Positions 23,536-31,898 of a stretch of DNA of 38,444 nucleotides are shown one piece after another. The notes under the pieces were generated by a model. That model saw nothing but the letters and a program-made list of their open reading frames with translations, was not told the DNA's origin and made no database searches. The stretch comes from Oligoflexia bacterium. Lineage in GTDB: Bacteria > Bdellovibrionota > UBA1018. The position numbers and the translations under genes are program-made. The first letter of the stretch is position 1, and each line of letters opens with the position of its first letter. The stretch covers positions 1 to 38,444 of the forward strand of contig CAIRTR010000180.1 of assembly GCA_903881565.1 (NCBI GenBank), read 5' to 3'.

Positions 23536-23549
23536 CCCTCGTTTGAGGG
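23536..23549 (-). promoter_or_regulatory. Hairpin that covers the ribosome binding site of the M29 peptidase
   Basis: Minus strand CCCTC-AAAC-GAGGG, 7 nt before ATG 23528. GAGGG is the only ribosome binding site seen, so a 5-bp stem would block it. There is no T run, so it is not a terminator for the upstream subtilase. Confidence 0.45.
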
Positions 23550-23568
23550 GTCATCCTAACAAAAACTT

Positions 23569-25209
23569 TTAGAGATACTCAAGGTAATCGATCAAAAATC
23601 CCCATTTTCCGCTCGAATCCTCAGAGACGGATTCGACCATGATAATGTCTCCTTCGACCGGAGCGCTATAAGCATTGCGCTGAGATCCGGTGACTCGATC
23701 AGCCACGAGCCCAGTGATATTTTGGACATCAACAAAGGCTTGACCAGGCTCCAAGTCGAGCTTCTTAAAATGAACTCGGATAAAATGAGCCCCCGGGATC
23801 TGAAGGGCCACACGGTCATGGTGCCCTCCCTCAAACGGATGCTCAGACTCAATCGTGCGCTCGAACCTTTTCCAGGGCTGAACCAGCTTAGGAGGAATGT
23901 GATGAGTCAATGCGTTCCATACATTGAGGCGCCCCCCGGCAATGGTTTTCCATTGCAACGAAGGGATCGGATCCACCGTTTCCATGAGGCGATTCTTAAC
24001 TTCAAGGTAGGTTAAATTAGGCTCCACCGACAAAAGGAGTGCTGCCGCGCCAGAAACATGGGGACAGGCCATACTTGTTCCCCCTTTTAGCTGATAAGAA
24101 TTTCCAGGAAAAGTACTCATAATCGCGTCCCCAGGCGCCCCTAAGTGCACTGTGCGGAGACCATAATTTGACCAATGAGGAAGCGAATCTAAATTGTCAG
24201 TCGCCGAAACAGAAAGCACATTCTTCGTGGTGAGCGCAGCAGGAAAGAATCCACCGAGCACGGTGTTGATTCCGTCATTTCCTGCAGCAGAAACAACCAA
24301 AATTCCGGCCTTTTCTGCGCCCTCAATCGCTTCTTCTAGCGCCTGAGAATAGATGTAACTTCCCCAAGAATTTGAGATGATTTGAACATGCATCTTCGTT
24401 GCGTATTTAATCGCCTCTATCGCCGCACTCAAAGGACCGCTTCCTTCGGATGAAATAAATTTCAAAGGTAGGAGAGAAACCTGCCAATTTACCCCAGCAA
24501 TCCCTTTTGAGTTCCCGCCAGCCGCGCCAATAATCCCAGCGCAATGAGTTCCATGCCCGCGGTCATCCATTGGGCTATTGTTGTTTGTGATAAAATTCCA
24601 CCCGTGAATGTCGTCGATAAATCCATTCTGATCGTCGTCTAATCCATTGCCACCAATCTCTTTTTGATTTGTATAGAGATTTGCGACAAGATCTTCATGC
24701 TCCAGATCGATACCGGAATCAATGACAGCCACAACAACATTTCGACTTCCCGTGGTGAGCCCCCAGGCTTTCAAAGCTCCAATGTCTGCCCCCAGCGTTC
24801 CCATTTGTCCTTCGCCATTATCCTGCCCGGTATTCTGAAGACTCCAACTCTTGGTGAAGAGTGAGTCATTGGGGATATTCGGGATATTTCCGGGCACTTC
24901 TGTATCGTAGTAGAGAATATTGGGCTCTGCATATTCAATTTCGGGAAGCTTTCCCAAAACCCGAATAACTTCTGTAGCACTCTTCTTCGAGCCGACTTTG
25001 ACGAGCGCAAAACGAGCATCAGTCTGAAACGGCTCAACAACAACCTTTGAATCTAGACGCGCGCTCACGCCCGCAGTCAACTGAGAGAAGTTGCGCAGAG
25101 TTGTTTTGAATTTGACGACATATTCACCGGGTACATAATCCAGCCTGGATGCGTAACTGGGATTTGAGAAAAACACAAAGAGACCGAATAGAAAATGTAA
25201 TGTCTTCAT
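23569..25209 (-). CDS. Secreted subtilisin-like (S8) serine protease
   Basis: 546 residues: signal peptide (1-20), I9-type propeptide (about 24-100, VPGEYVVKFKTTL to EIEYAEPNILYY), then the catalytic domain with Asp164 (AVIDSGIDLEHEDL), His219 (RGHGTHCAGIIGA), oxyanion Asn311 (SAAGNDG) and Ser379 (GGTSMACPHVSGAA). A C-terminal extension of about 110 residues after the domain (about 435-546, with HFIRVHFKKLDLEPG and an ending LIDYLEYL) looks like a beta-sandwich P-domain-like module. The enzyme would be exported and self-activated. No clear ribosome binding site precedes ATG 25209. It follows a terminator on the same strand, so it has its own promoter. Confidence 0.93.
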   Translation of the reverse strand: MKTLHFLFGLFVFFSNPSYASRLDYVPGEYVVKFKTTLRNFSQLTAGVSARLDSKVVVEPFQTDARFALVKVGSKKSATEVIRVLGKLPEIEYAEPNILYYDTEVPGNIPNIPNDSLFTKSWSLQNTGQDNGEGQMGTLGADIGALKAWGLTTGSRNVVVAVIDSGIDLEHEDLVANLYTNQKEIGGNGLDDDQNGFIDDIHGWNFITNNNSPMDDRGHGTHCAGIIGAAGGNSKGIAGVNWQVSLLPLKFISSEGSGPLSAAIEAIKYATKMHVQIISNSWGSYIYSQALEEAIEGAEKAGILVVSAAGNDGINTVLGGFFPAALTTKNVLSVSATDNLDSLPHWSNYGLRTVHLGAPGDAIMSTFPGNSYQLKGGTSMACPHVSGAAALLLSVEPNLTYLEVKNRLMETVDPIPSLQWKTIAGGRLNVWNALTHHIPPKLVQPWKRFERTIESEHPFEGGHHDRVALQIPGAHFIRVHFKKLDLEPGQAFVDVQNITGLVADRVTGSQRNAYSAPVEGDIIMVESVSEDSSGKWGFLIDYLEYL

Positions 25210-25257
25210 AGAGGTCTACTGTAGTTCAAGCAAGCAGCTAGTTCAAACTCAGAAATA

Positions 25258-25304
25258 CAAAAAGACCCCAATGGCGTTCGCATTTCTGCTCGGCCACGGG
25301 GTCT
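25258..25304 (-). terminator. Terminator after the OmpA-domain lipoprotein gene
   Basis: Minus strand AGACCCC (25304-25298) pairs with GGGGTCT (25269-25263), extended by GTGGC/GCCAT, followed by T residues (25263-25259). It ends the OMP-OmpA unit and separates it from the subtilase. Confidence 0.78.
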
Positions 25305-25331
25305 GAAAATCACGAACAAATCAGCCTAAAC

Positions 25332-25898
25332 TCAGCCTGTCGACATTGACTCTAACTTCAGTTCCACTCGTCTATTTTGGAATCGACCTTCGGTCGTTGC
25401 ATTGGAGGCGATCGGCATGCTCATCCCATGCCCCATGGCTACAATTTGCTCATCTTTGGTGCCATGTTGTTTTAGCAACGCTGTTACCGCATCAGCTCTC
25501 CGAATCGAGAGTTCCTCGTTATACTTCGCATTTCCCACGCTATCCGTGAAACCATCCAAACGAATCTTTTCGCTCGGGTTTTTTGCAAGCAATTCCGCAA
25601 TGCTTTTCACGGCCTCTTGCGTTTTCGATGTTAGCTCTGCACTATTGAAGTCAAAATGAATCTTGCCACCTAGTTCCGCTAGGAGTTCTTGGAGCCTTTT
25701 CATTTCCATATCTTTTGCGGCCATTGCATCTGAGTTTTCAACTTGGGCGATTAGGGCCGGCTGCGCAGGGGTCTCAACCTGAGCTACGGGCGGAGGCGGC
25801 GGCACCGCCTCTTCCATCGGGCGTGTCATCACACACGCACTCATAGCGACACCTATCGCAGCACATTCAGCCATAAACAGTACTTTACTAGTTTTCAT
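25332..25898 (-). CDS. OmpA-domain lipoprotein (Pal-like)
   Basis: 188 residues. The N-terminus has a hydrophobic core ending in VAMSAC, so Cys22 is a likely lipid-modified residue. A Pro/Val-rich linker (VPPPPPVAQVETPAQPA) follows, then a short helix and the OmpA peptidoglycan-binding domain (about 80-185): IHFDFNSAEL, IRLDGFTDSVGNAKYNEELS, RRADAV, MGHGMSMP and RFQNRRVELKLE. The Asp and Arg that bind diaminopimelate are present. It should tether the outer membrane to peptidoglycan. It lies 30 bp after a barrel protein gene on the same strand; the two likely act together. A terminator follows. Confidence 0.88.
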   Translation of the reverse strand: MKTSKVLFMAECAAIGVAMSACVMTRPMEEAVPPPPPVAQVETPAQPALIAQVENSDAMAAKDMEMKRLQELLAELGGKIHFDFNSAELTSKTQEAVKSIAELLAKNPSEKIRLDGFTDSVGNAKYNEELSIRRADAVTALLKQHGTKDEQIVAMGHGMSMPIASNATTEGRFQNRRVELKLESMSTG

Positions 25899-25923
25899 AT
25901 TTCATTCCTTTCCTTGTTAACCT

Positions 25924-25937
25924 ATGGGTTAACCCAT
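25924..25937. repeat. Perfect palindrome over the stop codon of the barrel gene
   Basis: ATGGGTTAACCCAT is a 14-bp perfect palindrome that includes the last codons (Met, Gly, stop) of the upstream gene. A second GTTAACC/GGTTAAC pair overlaps it (25916-25932), so alternative stem-loops are possible between the two genes. Confidence 0.6.
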
Positions 25938-26591
25938 GAAAATGCCGAGTCCAATGGTTCCCGTAAAAAGGTTCTTTCCTGGAGTAAGCGTAACGTCTGG
26001 GCGCAAATTCAAGGCGAGGTTTTTTCCAAGAGCAATATCTAAATCCCCGCCCACGTTTGGAAAGTATTTCCAAACTGAGCCGGACGTATCTGATCCAGAA
26101 CCAAGAGCTAAGGAACTTGGAACCGATCGATAAATAAAGTTTCCACCTCCGCGAGCAGAGACGCGCAAATACTCCGTAAATGCGTATCCGACCTTAATAT
26201 CGGTCGGAATAATCACGAGATTCGCGCTTGCCCGCCCGGTAGGACTAGTGGAATTTCCGCCGACAAAGTTCGCATCGGTATCCCCCACATGTGAATAGAC
26301 AAAACCCGTACTCGGCCCAAAGTACCAAGCATGAATCGTCTTATCGACAAACGGAAGCAGATTCATCTCACCGACTATTCCCAGAGCCAAACGACTGGTC
26401 CTTTGTCCAGACGCATCGGTAAAGGCGATTGCACCAGCCTCGGGCTTAAGCGAATACGTCTCTTCGCGTAGCAGCCCTTTGGTCACTTCTTTGGCTTCGG
26501 CCGAAGTCGTAGGCGACATCGGCTCCTCCGCCCAAGCGAGCGACCCAGTCGCCAAAGCGGTCAGCATTAATCCTAAAGCAAATTTGCACAT
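25929..26591 (-). CDS. Outer-membrane beta-barrel protein
   Basis: 220 residues with a signal peptide (MCKFALGLMLTALATGSLAWA, 1-21) and a barrel-like body: alternating strands (LALGIVGEMNLLPFVDKTIHAWYFGPSTGFVYSH broken by turns; DIKVGYAFTEYLRVSARGGGNFIY; DIALGKNLALNLRPDVTL) and a C-terminal GTIGLGIFMG. It resembles small OmpW/OprF-type barrels but is not assigned. It forms a unit with the OmpA-domain lipoprotein. ATG 26591 is preceded by AAGGAG (8 nt), which sits in a hairpin. Confidence 0.7.
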   Translation of the reverse strand: MCKFALGLMLTALATGSLAWAEEPMSPTTSAEAKEVTKGLLREETYSLKPEAGAIAFTDASGQRTSRLALGIVGEMNLLPFVDKTIHAWYFGPSTGFVYSHVGDTDANFVGGNSTSPTGRASANLVIIPTDIKVGYAFTEYLRVSARGGGNFIYRSVPSSLALGSGSDTSGSVWKYFPNVGGDLDIALGKNLALNLRPDVTLTPGKNLFTGTIGLGIFMG

Positions 26592-26599
26592 AATCAGTT

Positions 26600-26617
26600 C
26601 TCCTTTTGTGCAAGGAG
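26600..26617 (-). promoter_or_regulatory. Hairpin that covers the ribosome binding site of the barrel gene
   Basis: Minus strand CTCCTT-GCACAA-AAGGAG: a perfect 6-bp stem, one strand of which is the ribosome binding site AAGGAG 8 nt before ATG 26591, the other its exact complement. Confidence 0.55.
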
Positions 26618-26641
26618 GTGATGCATGTGCTGTTCCGTTAT

Positions 26642-27586
26642 TTATGACTCATGCGAATGCCGATGTTGGCTGTCCGGATAGTGAGCATGAGAGTGTTTTA
26701 GCTCTCCGTGGGTATGCTCATGTTCATGATGTTCACCGTAGAGAGTCCAAACACCTGCAACCATAATGGCCGAACCGATCCATTCAAAGACTGAAGGTTT
26801 ATCTCCCAAAAGTAAAAGCGAAAAAAGCATTCCCAAGAAGGGACCGGTCGCAAAATAGGTACTTGTTCTCGAAGCCCCCATCAATCGAAGAGCCAAAATA
26901 AACAGCACCAAACTCAGCCCGTAACTCACTGCCCCTATCCCCAATGCAATCCCAGCAGAATTGATGCTGTGAATCCTCTCGCCAAGCGAAAATCCAAAAC
27001 AAATATTAAAAATCCCCGCAAGCGCACCCTTTACCCCCGCAAGAAGCGATGGGGCGAGATCCTCAACCTCTCGAGTGAGGTTGTTATCCAATCCCCAAAA
27101 AAGACAGGCCCCGACAATATATAATGAAGCACGAGACAACGAAAAATCCGAAAGCTGAACTCCCATCACGATAGCCCCAACAAGGAGGAGGACTTTCCCC
27201 CCCCAGACTCGCCAGCCTATATGCTCTCTAAAGAGGAGCCATGCGATAACCGTGGTCGCGACGGTTTCTAAATTGAGCAATCCAGAGACTTCGAACGCTG
27301 TCCCCGTGCGCAGGCCGTAAGTAAAAAAAACGGGCGCAATAACTCCCCCTGATACAATCGCCCCAAGAAGTTTCCACTTCTGCACCGAAGTTAATGTCCG
27401 CAGCTCACCAAGAATGGGTTGCACACGAATGATTCGATAGCCCAGCAGTCCAATTCCGGAGCCGAGATACAGAAGGCCAGCCAACAAAACTGGGGGCACA
27501 CTCCCTCCACTTGCTTTGATCAAGACTGGAGAGACACCAAAAGCTGCTGCCGCTAGAATAGCGATAAGTGGGGCGGATAGCTGCAT
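26642..27586 (-). CDS. EamA/DMT-family transporter with His-rich tail
   Basis: 314 residues with two five-helix EamA repeats (about 1-140 and 150-280), including the typical LLNLETVATTVIAWLLFREH and ASRTSTYFATGPFLGMLFSLLLL segments. The last 31 residues, after the last membrane span, contain 11 His in pairs spaced by Glu, Thr or Ser (EHHEHEHTHG, KHSHAHY, HRHSHES), a pattern that binds Zn, Ni or Co. This suggests metal or metal-linked substrate export, unlike ordinary amino-acid or metabolite DMT carriers. It starts 16 bp after the tRNA-Val 3' end with no terminator between, so it may be read from the rpo operon. No ribosome binding site is clear. Confidence 0.85.
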   Translation of the reverse strand: MQLSAPLIAILAAAAFGVSPVLIKASGGSVPPVLLAGLLYLGSGIGLLGYRIIRVQPILGELRTLTSVQKWKLLGAIVSGGVIAPVFFTYGLRTGTAFEVSGLLNLETVATTVIAWLLFREHIGWRVWGGKVLLLVGAIVMGVQLSDFSLSRASLYIVGACLFWGLDNNLTREVEDLAPSLLAGVKGALAGIFNICFGFSLGERIHSINSAGIALGIGAVSYGLSLVLFILALRLMGASRTSTYFATGPFLGMLFSLLLLGDKPSVFEWIGSAIMVAGVWTLYGEHHEHEHTHGELKHSHAHYPDSQHRHSHES

Positions 27587-27602
27587 TTGTAACGAGGGTT
27601 TA

Positions 27603-27677
27603 TGGTGGGCGATGCAGGGATTGAACCTGCGACCTTGGCCGTGTAAAGACCCTGCTCTACCGCTGAGCTAATCGCCC
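27603..27677 (-). tRNA. tRNA-Val (anticodon TAC)
   Basis: 75 nt including encoded CCA. Acceptor GGGCGAT/ATCGCCC pairs fully; D arm GCTC/GAGC; anticodon loop TTTACAC with TAC (reads GUA, GUG and relatives); T arm GCAGG-TTCAATC-CCTGC. The anticodon stem GGGTC/GGCCA has one G-A mismatch at its base pair nearest the D arm and one G-T wobble. It begins 7 bp after the rpoC stop and points the same way. Confidence 0.92.
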
Positions 27678-27684
27678 CAACCAA

Positions 27685-30600
27685 TTATATAGAAGCTACT
27701 GCTTCAACAGCCGGAGACTGCTCAATCATCACTTCATCTTCAACCACTTTGGCTTGAAGCTGCTTGTAATGTGGCAAGCCTGTTCCAGCAGGAATCAAGC
27801 GACCCATGATTACGTTTTCTTTCAGACCGCGCAGGTAATCGACTCGGCCTGCAATGCTGGCCTCGGTGAGAACCTTCGTCGTTTCTTGGAACGAAGCTGC
27901 GGAAATGAAACTATCCGTACTCAAAGACGCTTTTGTGATCCCAAGCAACATCGGTTCAGCCATAGCGGGAGCACCGCCGGCCTGCATGATCTTCTGATTT
28001 TCAGCATCAAAAGCCATTTTTTCGATCTGCTCGCCTGGAAGGAACGTTGCGGAATCGCCGACATCCTTGATCTTCACCTTGCGCAACATCTGGCGCACGA
28101 TGGTTTCAATGTGCTTGTCGTTGATCTTCACACCCTGCAAACGATAGACTTCTTGCACTTCATCTACCAGATACTTGGCCAGGGCCTTTTCGCCCAAAAC
28201 TCGCAAAATATCGTGTGGATTAATAGGTCCGTCCATCAAAGGCTCTCCGGCTTTCACGAAGTCACCTTCGTTTACAGCCAAGTGGCGACCTTTACCGATG
28301 AGATATTCTTTTTTCTCACCAGCTTCAGGAGTCACTTCAACTTTACGTTTGCCCTTGGTATCTTTACCGAAGGAAACGATCCCGTCGATTTCGCTGATCA
28401 CAGCTGCATCTTTAGGTTTACGTGCTTCGAAGAGTTCGGCAACGCGAGGGAGACCCCCGGTAATATCCTTGGTCTTTGTCGTCTCGCGATGGATCTTAGC
28501 GATGATATCACCGCCCTTGATCTGATCCCCATCATTCACGATAAGGTTGGCACCCATTGGCAGCATGTAACGAGCGACTCGATTGGTTCCTTCAATTTTA
28601 AGGACATTGCCGGCACCATCGGTTACCAGAAGCTTCGGACGCTTGTCACTGGCTTTGGATTCCACAATAACCTTGTGGGAAAGACCCGTCACACTGTCGA
28701 ACTGCTCTTGCATCGTCAAACCTTCTTCGATGTCTTCGAAACGAATGACACCCGAAGCTTCAGTTACGATCGGTGTAGAATAAGGATCCCACTCAGCAAT
28801 CAACTTCGCTTTGTCAATCGCATCGCCATCGCGAACAACGAGTTTCGCCCCATAGACGATAGAATACTTTTCTCGCTCGCGTCCGTTAGAATCCAAGATC
28901 GCCAGTTCCCCGTTTCGATTCATGACGGTCAGGAAGCCTTCTTTGTTAACAACCGTATTAAGGTTGATGAACTTGACCTTCCCTTTTGTTTTCGACTCAA
29001 GGCTAGACTGTTCTGCGCGTCGTGAAGCAGTACCACCGATGTGGAAGGTACGCATCGTAAGCTGGGTTCCAGGTTCACCGATAGACTGAGCGGCAATAAC
29101 GCCGACCGCCTCACCGTTATTAACCATGCGTCCGCGTGCGAGATCGCGGCCGTAACAAAGGCTGCAAATCCCCTTCTTGGACTGACACGTCAACACCGAG
29201 CGAATCCGGACGCGATCAATGCCTGTCTCGTCGAGCTTCTTGACAAGATCTTCAGTGATTTCTTGATTTGCTTCGACGATCGTTTCGTTTGTCACGGGAT
29301 CAATCACTTCATCCAAGGTCACACGACCCAAGATCCGATCGCCCATCTTCTCGATAACTTCGCCACCTTCAATCAAAGCACTTACGTACAAGCCATCAAG
29401 CGCTCCGCAATCTGGCTCCGTCACGATCACGTCTTGAGAGACATCAACGAGTCGTCGAGTCAAATATCCGGAGTTAGCGGTCTTGAGAGCGGTATCGGCC
29501 AATCCCTTACGTGCTCCGTGTGTAGACACGAAGTATTGCAACACTGAGAGACCTTCGCGGAAGTTAGCAACGATCGGAGTTTCGATAATCTCACCAGAAG
29601 GCTTTGCCATCAAACCTCGCATACCTGCGAGCTGACGAATCTGAGCATTACTACCTCGGGCGCCCGAATCAGCCATCATGAAGATCGAGTTAAAGGCTGG
29701 GCCAGTAACTTGAGCATCTTTATTGGCGTGATTAGGTTTCCAACCCACTGGCGCCTTGAAAGTCTGAACAGACAACTGCTTCATCATGGCCGAAGCAATT
29801 TGTTCAGAGGTCTGGGCCCAAATGTCGATAACTTTATTATAACGTTCGCCGTCCGTAATAAGTCCTTCGATATACTGATTTTCGATTTCATGAACTTGGG
29901 CGTAGGCCTGATCCAAGAACGCCTTCTTCTCATTGGGCATGGACATGTCATGAATGGAAATAGAAATTCCAGCTCTCATGGCTTGTTTGAAGCCTGTTTG
30001 CATCAAATGATCGGCCAAAAGAACGGTCTTCTTGTTTCCCGTCAAACGATAACAAGTGTCAATCAACTCAGCGAGATCCTTTTTACCTAACACTTTGTTA
30101 TAGGCAGAAAATGGAATCTCCTCTGGAACAATCTCGGACAACAACACGCGTCCAACAGTCGTTTCGTAAAGTTTTCCAGATACACGGGCGCGAATCTTGG
30201 TTTGAAGACCCACAACGCCCGTATCGTAAGCAAAATGAACTTCTGCAGGACTCGAGAAGGACTTCCCTTCTCCCTTCCCATAAGGACGTTCGCGGGTCAT
30301 ATAATAGAGACCCAAAACGATGTCCTGACTTGGAACAATAATTGGCTTCCCATGAGCGGGCGACAAAATATTGTTGGTCGACATCATGAGAACGCGGGCT
30401 TCAATCTGCGCTTCAATCGAAAGCGGAACGTGCACCGCCATCTGGTCACCGTCGAAGTCGGCATTGAAAGCCGCACAAACGAGGGGATGCAACTGGATTG
30501 CTTTTCCTTCGATCAGGACAGGTTCGAATGCCTGAATACCAAGACGGTGCAAAGTAGGTGCACGGTTCAACATCACCGGATGTTCGCGCACTACTTCCTC

Positions 30601-31836
30601 GAGAATATCCCAGACTTCTTGGCGCTGTTTTTCGACCATTTTCTTCGCAGACTTGATAGTCGTGACATAGCCGTATTCAGAAAGTTTATTGTAAATAAAG
30701 GGTTTGAAGAGCTCAAGTGCCATCACTTTGGGCAATCCGCATTGATGAAGCTTCAACTCAGGACCCACGACGATAACGGAACGACCGGAGTAATCGACGC
30801 GCTTTCCAAGCAAGTTCTGTCTGAAGCGACCTTGCTTACCCTTAAGCATGTCGGAGAGAGAACGAAGCGGGCGTTTATTGGGGCCCGTAAAGGTCTTGCC
30901 GCGTCTACCATTATCAAAAAGGGCATCCACAGATTCCTGAAGCATCCGCTTTTCGTTTCGGATAATGATTTCGGGTGCGTTCAATTCCATCAAACGTTTC
31001 AAACGATTGTTACGATTGATAACTCGACGGTACAAATCATTAAGATCTGACGTTGCGAATCGGCCACCGTCCAGCGGGACAAGAGGGCGCAATTCGGGTG
31101 GAATCACAGGAATCACATCCAACATCATCCACTCAGGCTTATTCGTAACGCTGACTTTCAGCGCTTCAACGACTTTCAAACGCTTTGAAAGCTTCGTGCG
31201 TTGAGCTTCAGAGTTTGTCTGCTTCAAATCCCGGCGAAGTTGTCGAGATAGGAGTTCAACATCAACCTTCTTGAGAATGTCCCGAATCGCTTCTCCACCC
31301 ATGGCTGCCGTGAAGGTGAAACCCTCTTTAACCATCTGAGTGTATTTTTCTTCGGAAACGACAGAATTTTCTTCAAGCCCGCTATTGCCTGGATCCAAGA
31401 CGAGATAGGCTTCGCAATAGAGAACTTTTTCCAGATCCTTCAGAGTAATATCCAACAACGCTCCGATGCGCGAAGGCAAGGAACGCAAGAACCAGATGTG
31501 TGCGACTGGGGTCGACAATTCGATATGTCCCAACCGTTCACGGCGTACTTTCGACTGAATAACTTCAACGCCGCACTTCTCACATACGACGCCTCGGTGC
31601 TTCATCCGCTTGTACTTACCGCAGTTGCACTCATAATCCTTGATAGGTCCAAAGATCTTGGCACAGAACAAACCATCACGCTCTGGTTTAAATGTCCTGT
31701 AATTGATCGTCTCGGGTTTCTTTACTTCCCCAAACGACCACTCCCGAATTTTTTCGGGAGAGGCCAAGGAAATTCGAATTCCTGTAAAGCTCAGTGGATC
31801 TTTTGGTTTGTCGAAAAAGTTTAGAAGGTCTTTCAT
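27685..31836 (-). CDS. rpoC: RNA polymerase beta-prime subunit
   Basis: 1383 residues, a normal length for the proteobacterial type without large insertions. Seen: the N-terminal zinc site ([22 protein letters not shown]), the catalytic [12 protein letters not shown] with three Asp for magnesium, the second Cys set ([18 protein letters not shown]), and [11 protein letters not shown] near the trigger-loop region. It forms the clamp and catalytic centre with the beta subunit. It is the last protein gene of rplKAJL-rpoBC; the gap to rpoB is 62 bp. AGGG stands about 10 nt before ATG 31836. tRNA-Val follows immediately. Confidence 0.99.
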   Translation of the reverse strand: MKDLLNFFDKPKDPLSFTGIRISLASPEKIREWSFGEVKKPETINYRTFKPERDGLFCAKIFGPIKDYECNCGKYKRMKHRGVVCEKCGVEVIQSKVRRERLGHIELSTPVAHIWFLRSLPSRIGALLDITLKDLEKVLYCEAYLVLDPGNSGLEENSVVSEEKYTQMVKEGFTFTAAMGGEAIRDILKKVDVELLSRQLRRDLKQTNSEAQRTKLSKRLKVVEALKVSVTNKPEWMMLDVIPVIPPELRPLVPLDGGRFATSDLNDLYRRVINRNNRLKRLMELNAPEIIIRNEKRMLQESVDALFDNGRRGKTFTGPNKRPLRSLSDMLKGKQGRFRQNLLGKRVDYSGRSVIVVGPELKLHQCGLPKVMALELFKPFIYNKLSEYGYVTTIKSAKKMVEKQRQEVWDILEEVVREHPVMLNRAPTLHRLGIQAFEPVLIEGKAIQLHPLVCAAFNADFDGDQMAVHVPLSIEAQIEARVLMMSTNNILSPAHGKPIIVPSQDIVLGLYYMTRERPYGKGEGKSFSSPAEVHFAYDTGVVGLQTKIRARVSGKLYETTVGRVLLSEIVPEEIPFSAYNKVLGKKDLAELIDTCYRLTGNKKTVLLADHLMQTGFKQAMRAGISISIHDMSMPNEKKAFLDQAYAQVHEIENQYIEGLITDGERYNKVIDIWAQTSEQIASAMMKQLSVQTFKAPVGWKPNHANKDAQVTGPAFNSIFMMADSGARGSNAQIRQLAGMRGLMAKPSGEIIETPIVANFREGLSVLQYFVSTHGARKGLADTALKTANSGYLTRRLVDVSQDVIVTEPDCGALDGLYVSALIEGGEVIEKMGDRILGRVTLDEVIDPVTNETIVEANQEITEDLVKKLDETGIDRVRIRSVLTCQSKKGICSLCYGRDLARGRMVNNGEAVGVIAAQSIGEPGTQLTMRTFHIGGTASRRAEQSSLESKTKGKVKFINLNTVVNKEGFLTVMNRNGELAILDSNGREREKYSIVYGAKLVVRDGDAIDKAKLIAEWDPYSTPIVTEASGVIRFEDIEEGLTMQEQFDSVTGLSHKVIVESKASDKRPKLLVTDGAGNVLKIEGTNRVARYMLPMGANLIVNDGDQIKGGDIIAKIHRETTKTKDITGGLPRVAELFEARKPKDAAVISEIDGIVSFGKDTKGKRKVEVTPEAGEKKEYLIGKGRHLAVNEGDFVKAGEPLMDGPINPHDILRVLGEKALAKYLVDEVQEVYRLQGVKINDKHIETIVRQMLRKVKIKDVGDSATFLPGEQIEKMAFDAENQKIMQAGGAPAMAEPMLLGITKASLSTDSFISAASFQETTKVLTEASIAGRVDYLRGLKENVIMGRLIPAGTGLPHYKQLQAKVVEDEVMIEQSPAVEAVASI

Positions 31837-31898
31837 TGTTAGCCCTCGCCTTAATTAATCAAGAATAACTGTTTTGTAACTTGTAACACGCTTGCAGC

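Noticed and set aside
27754-29025. 423-codon ORF on the plus strand inside rpoC
   Set aside because: It is antisense to a certain gene and has no domain; it is a by-product of rpoC codon use.
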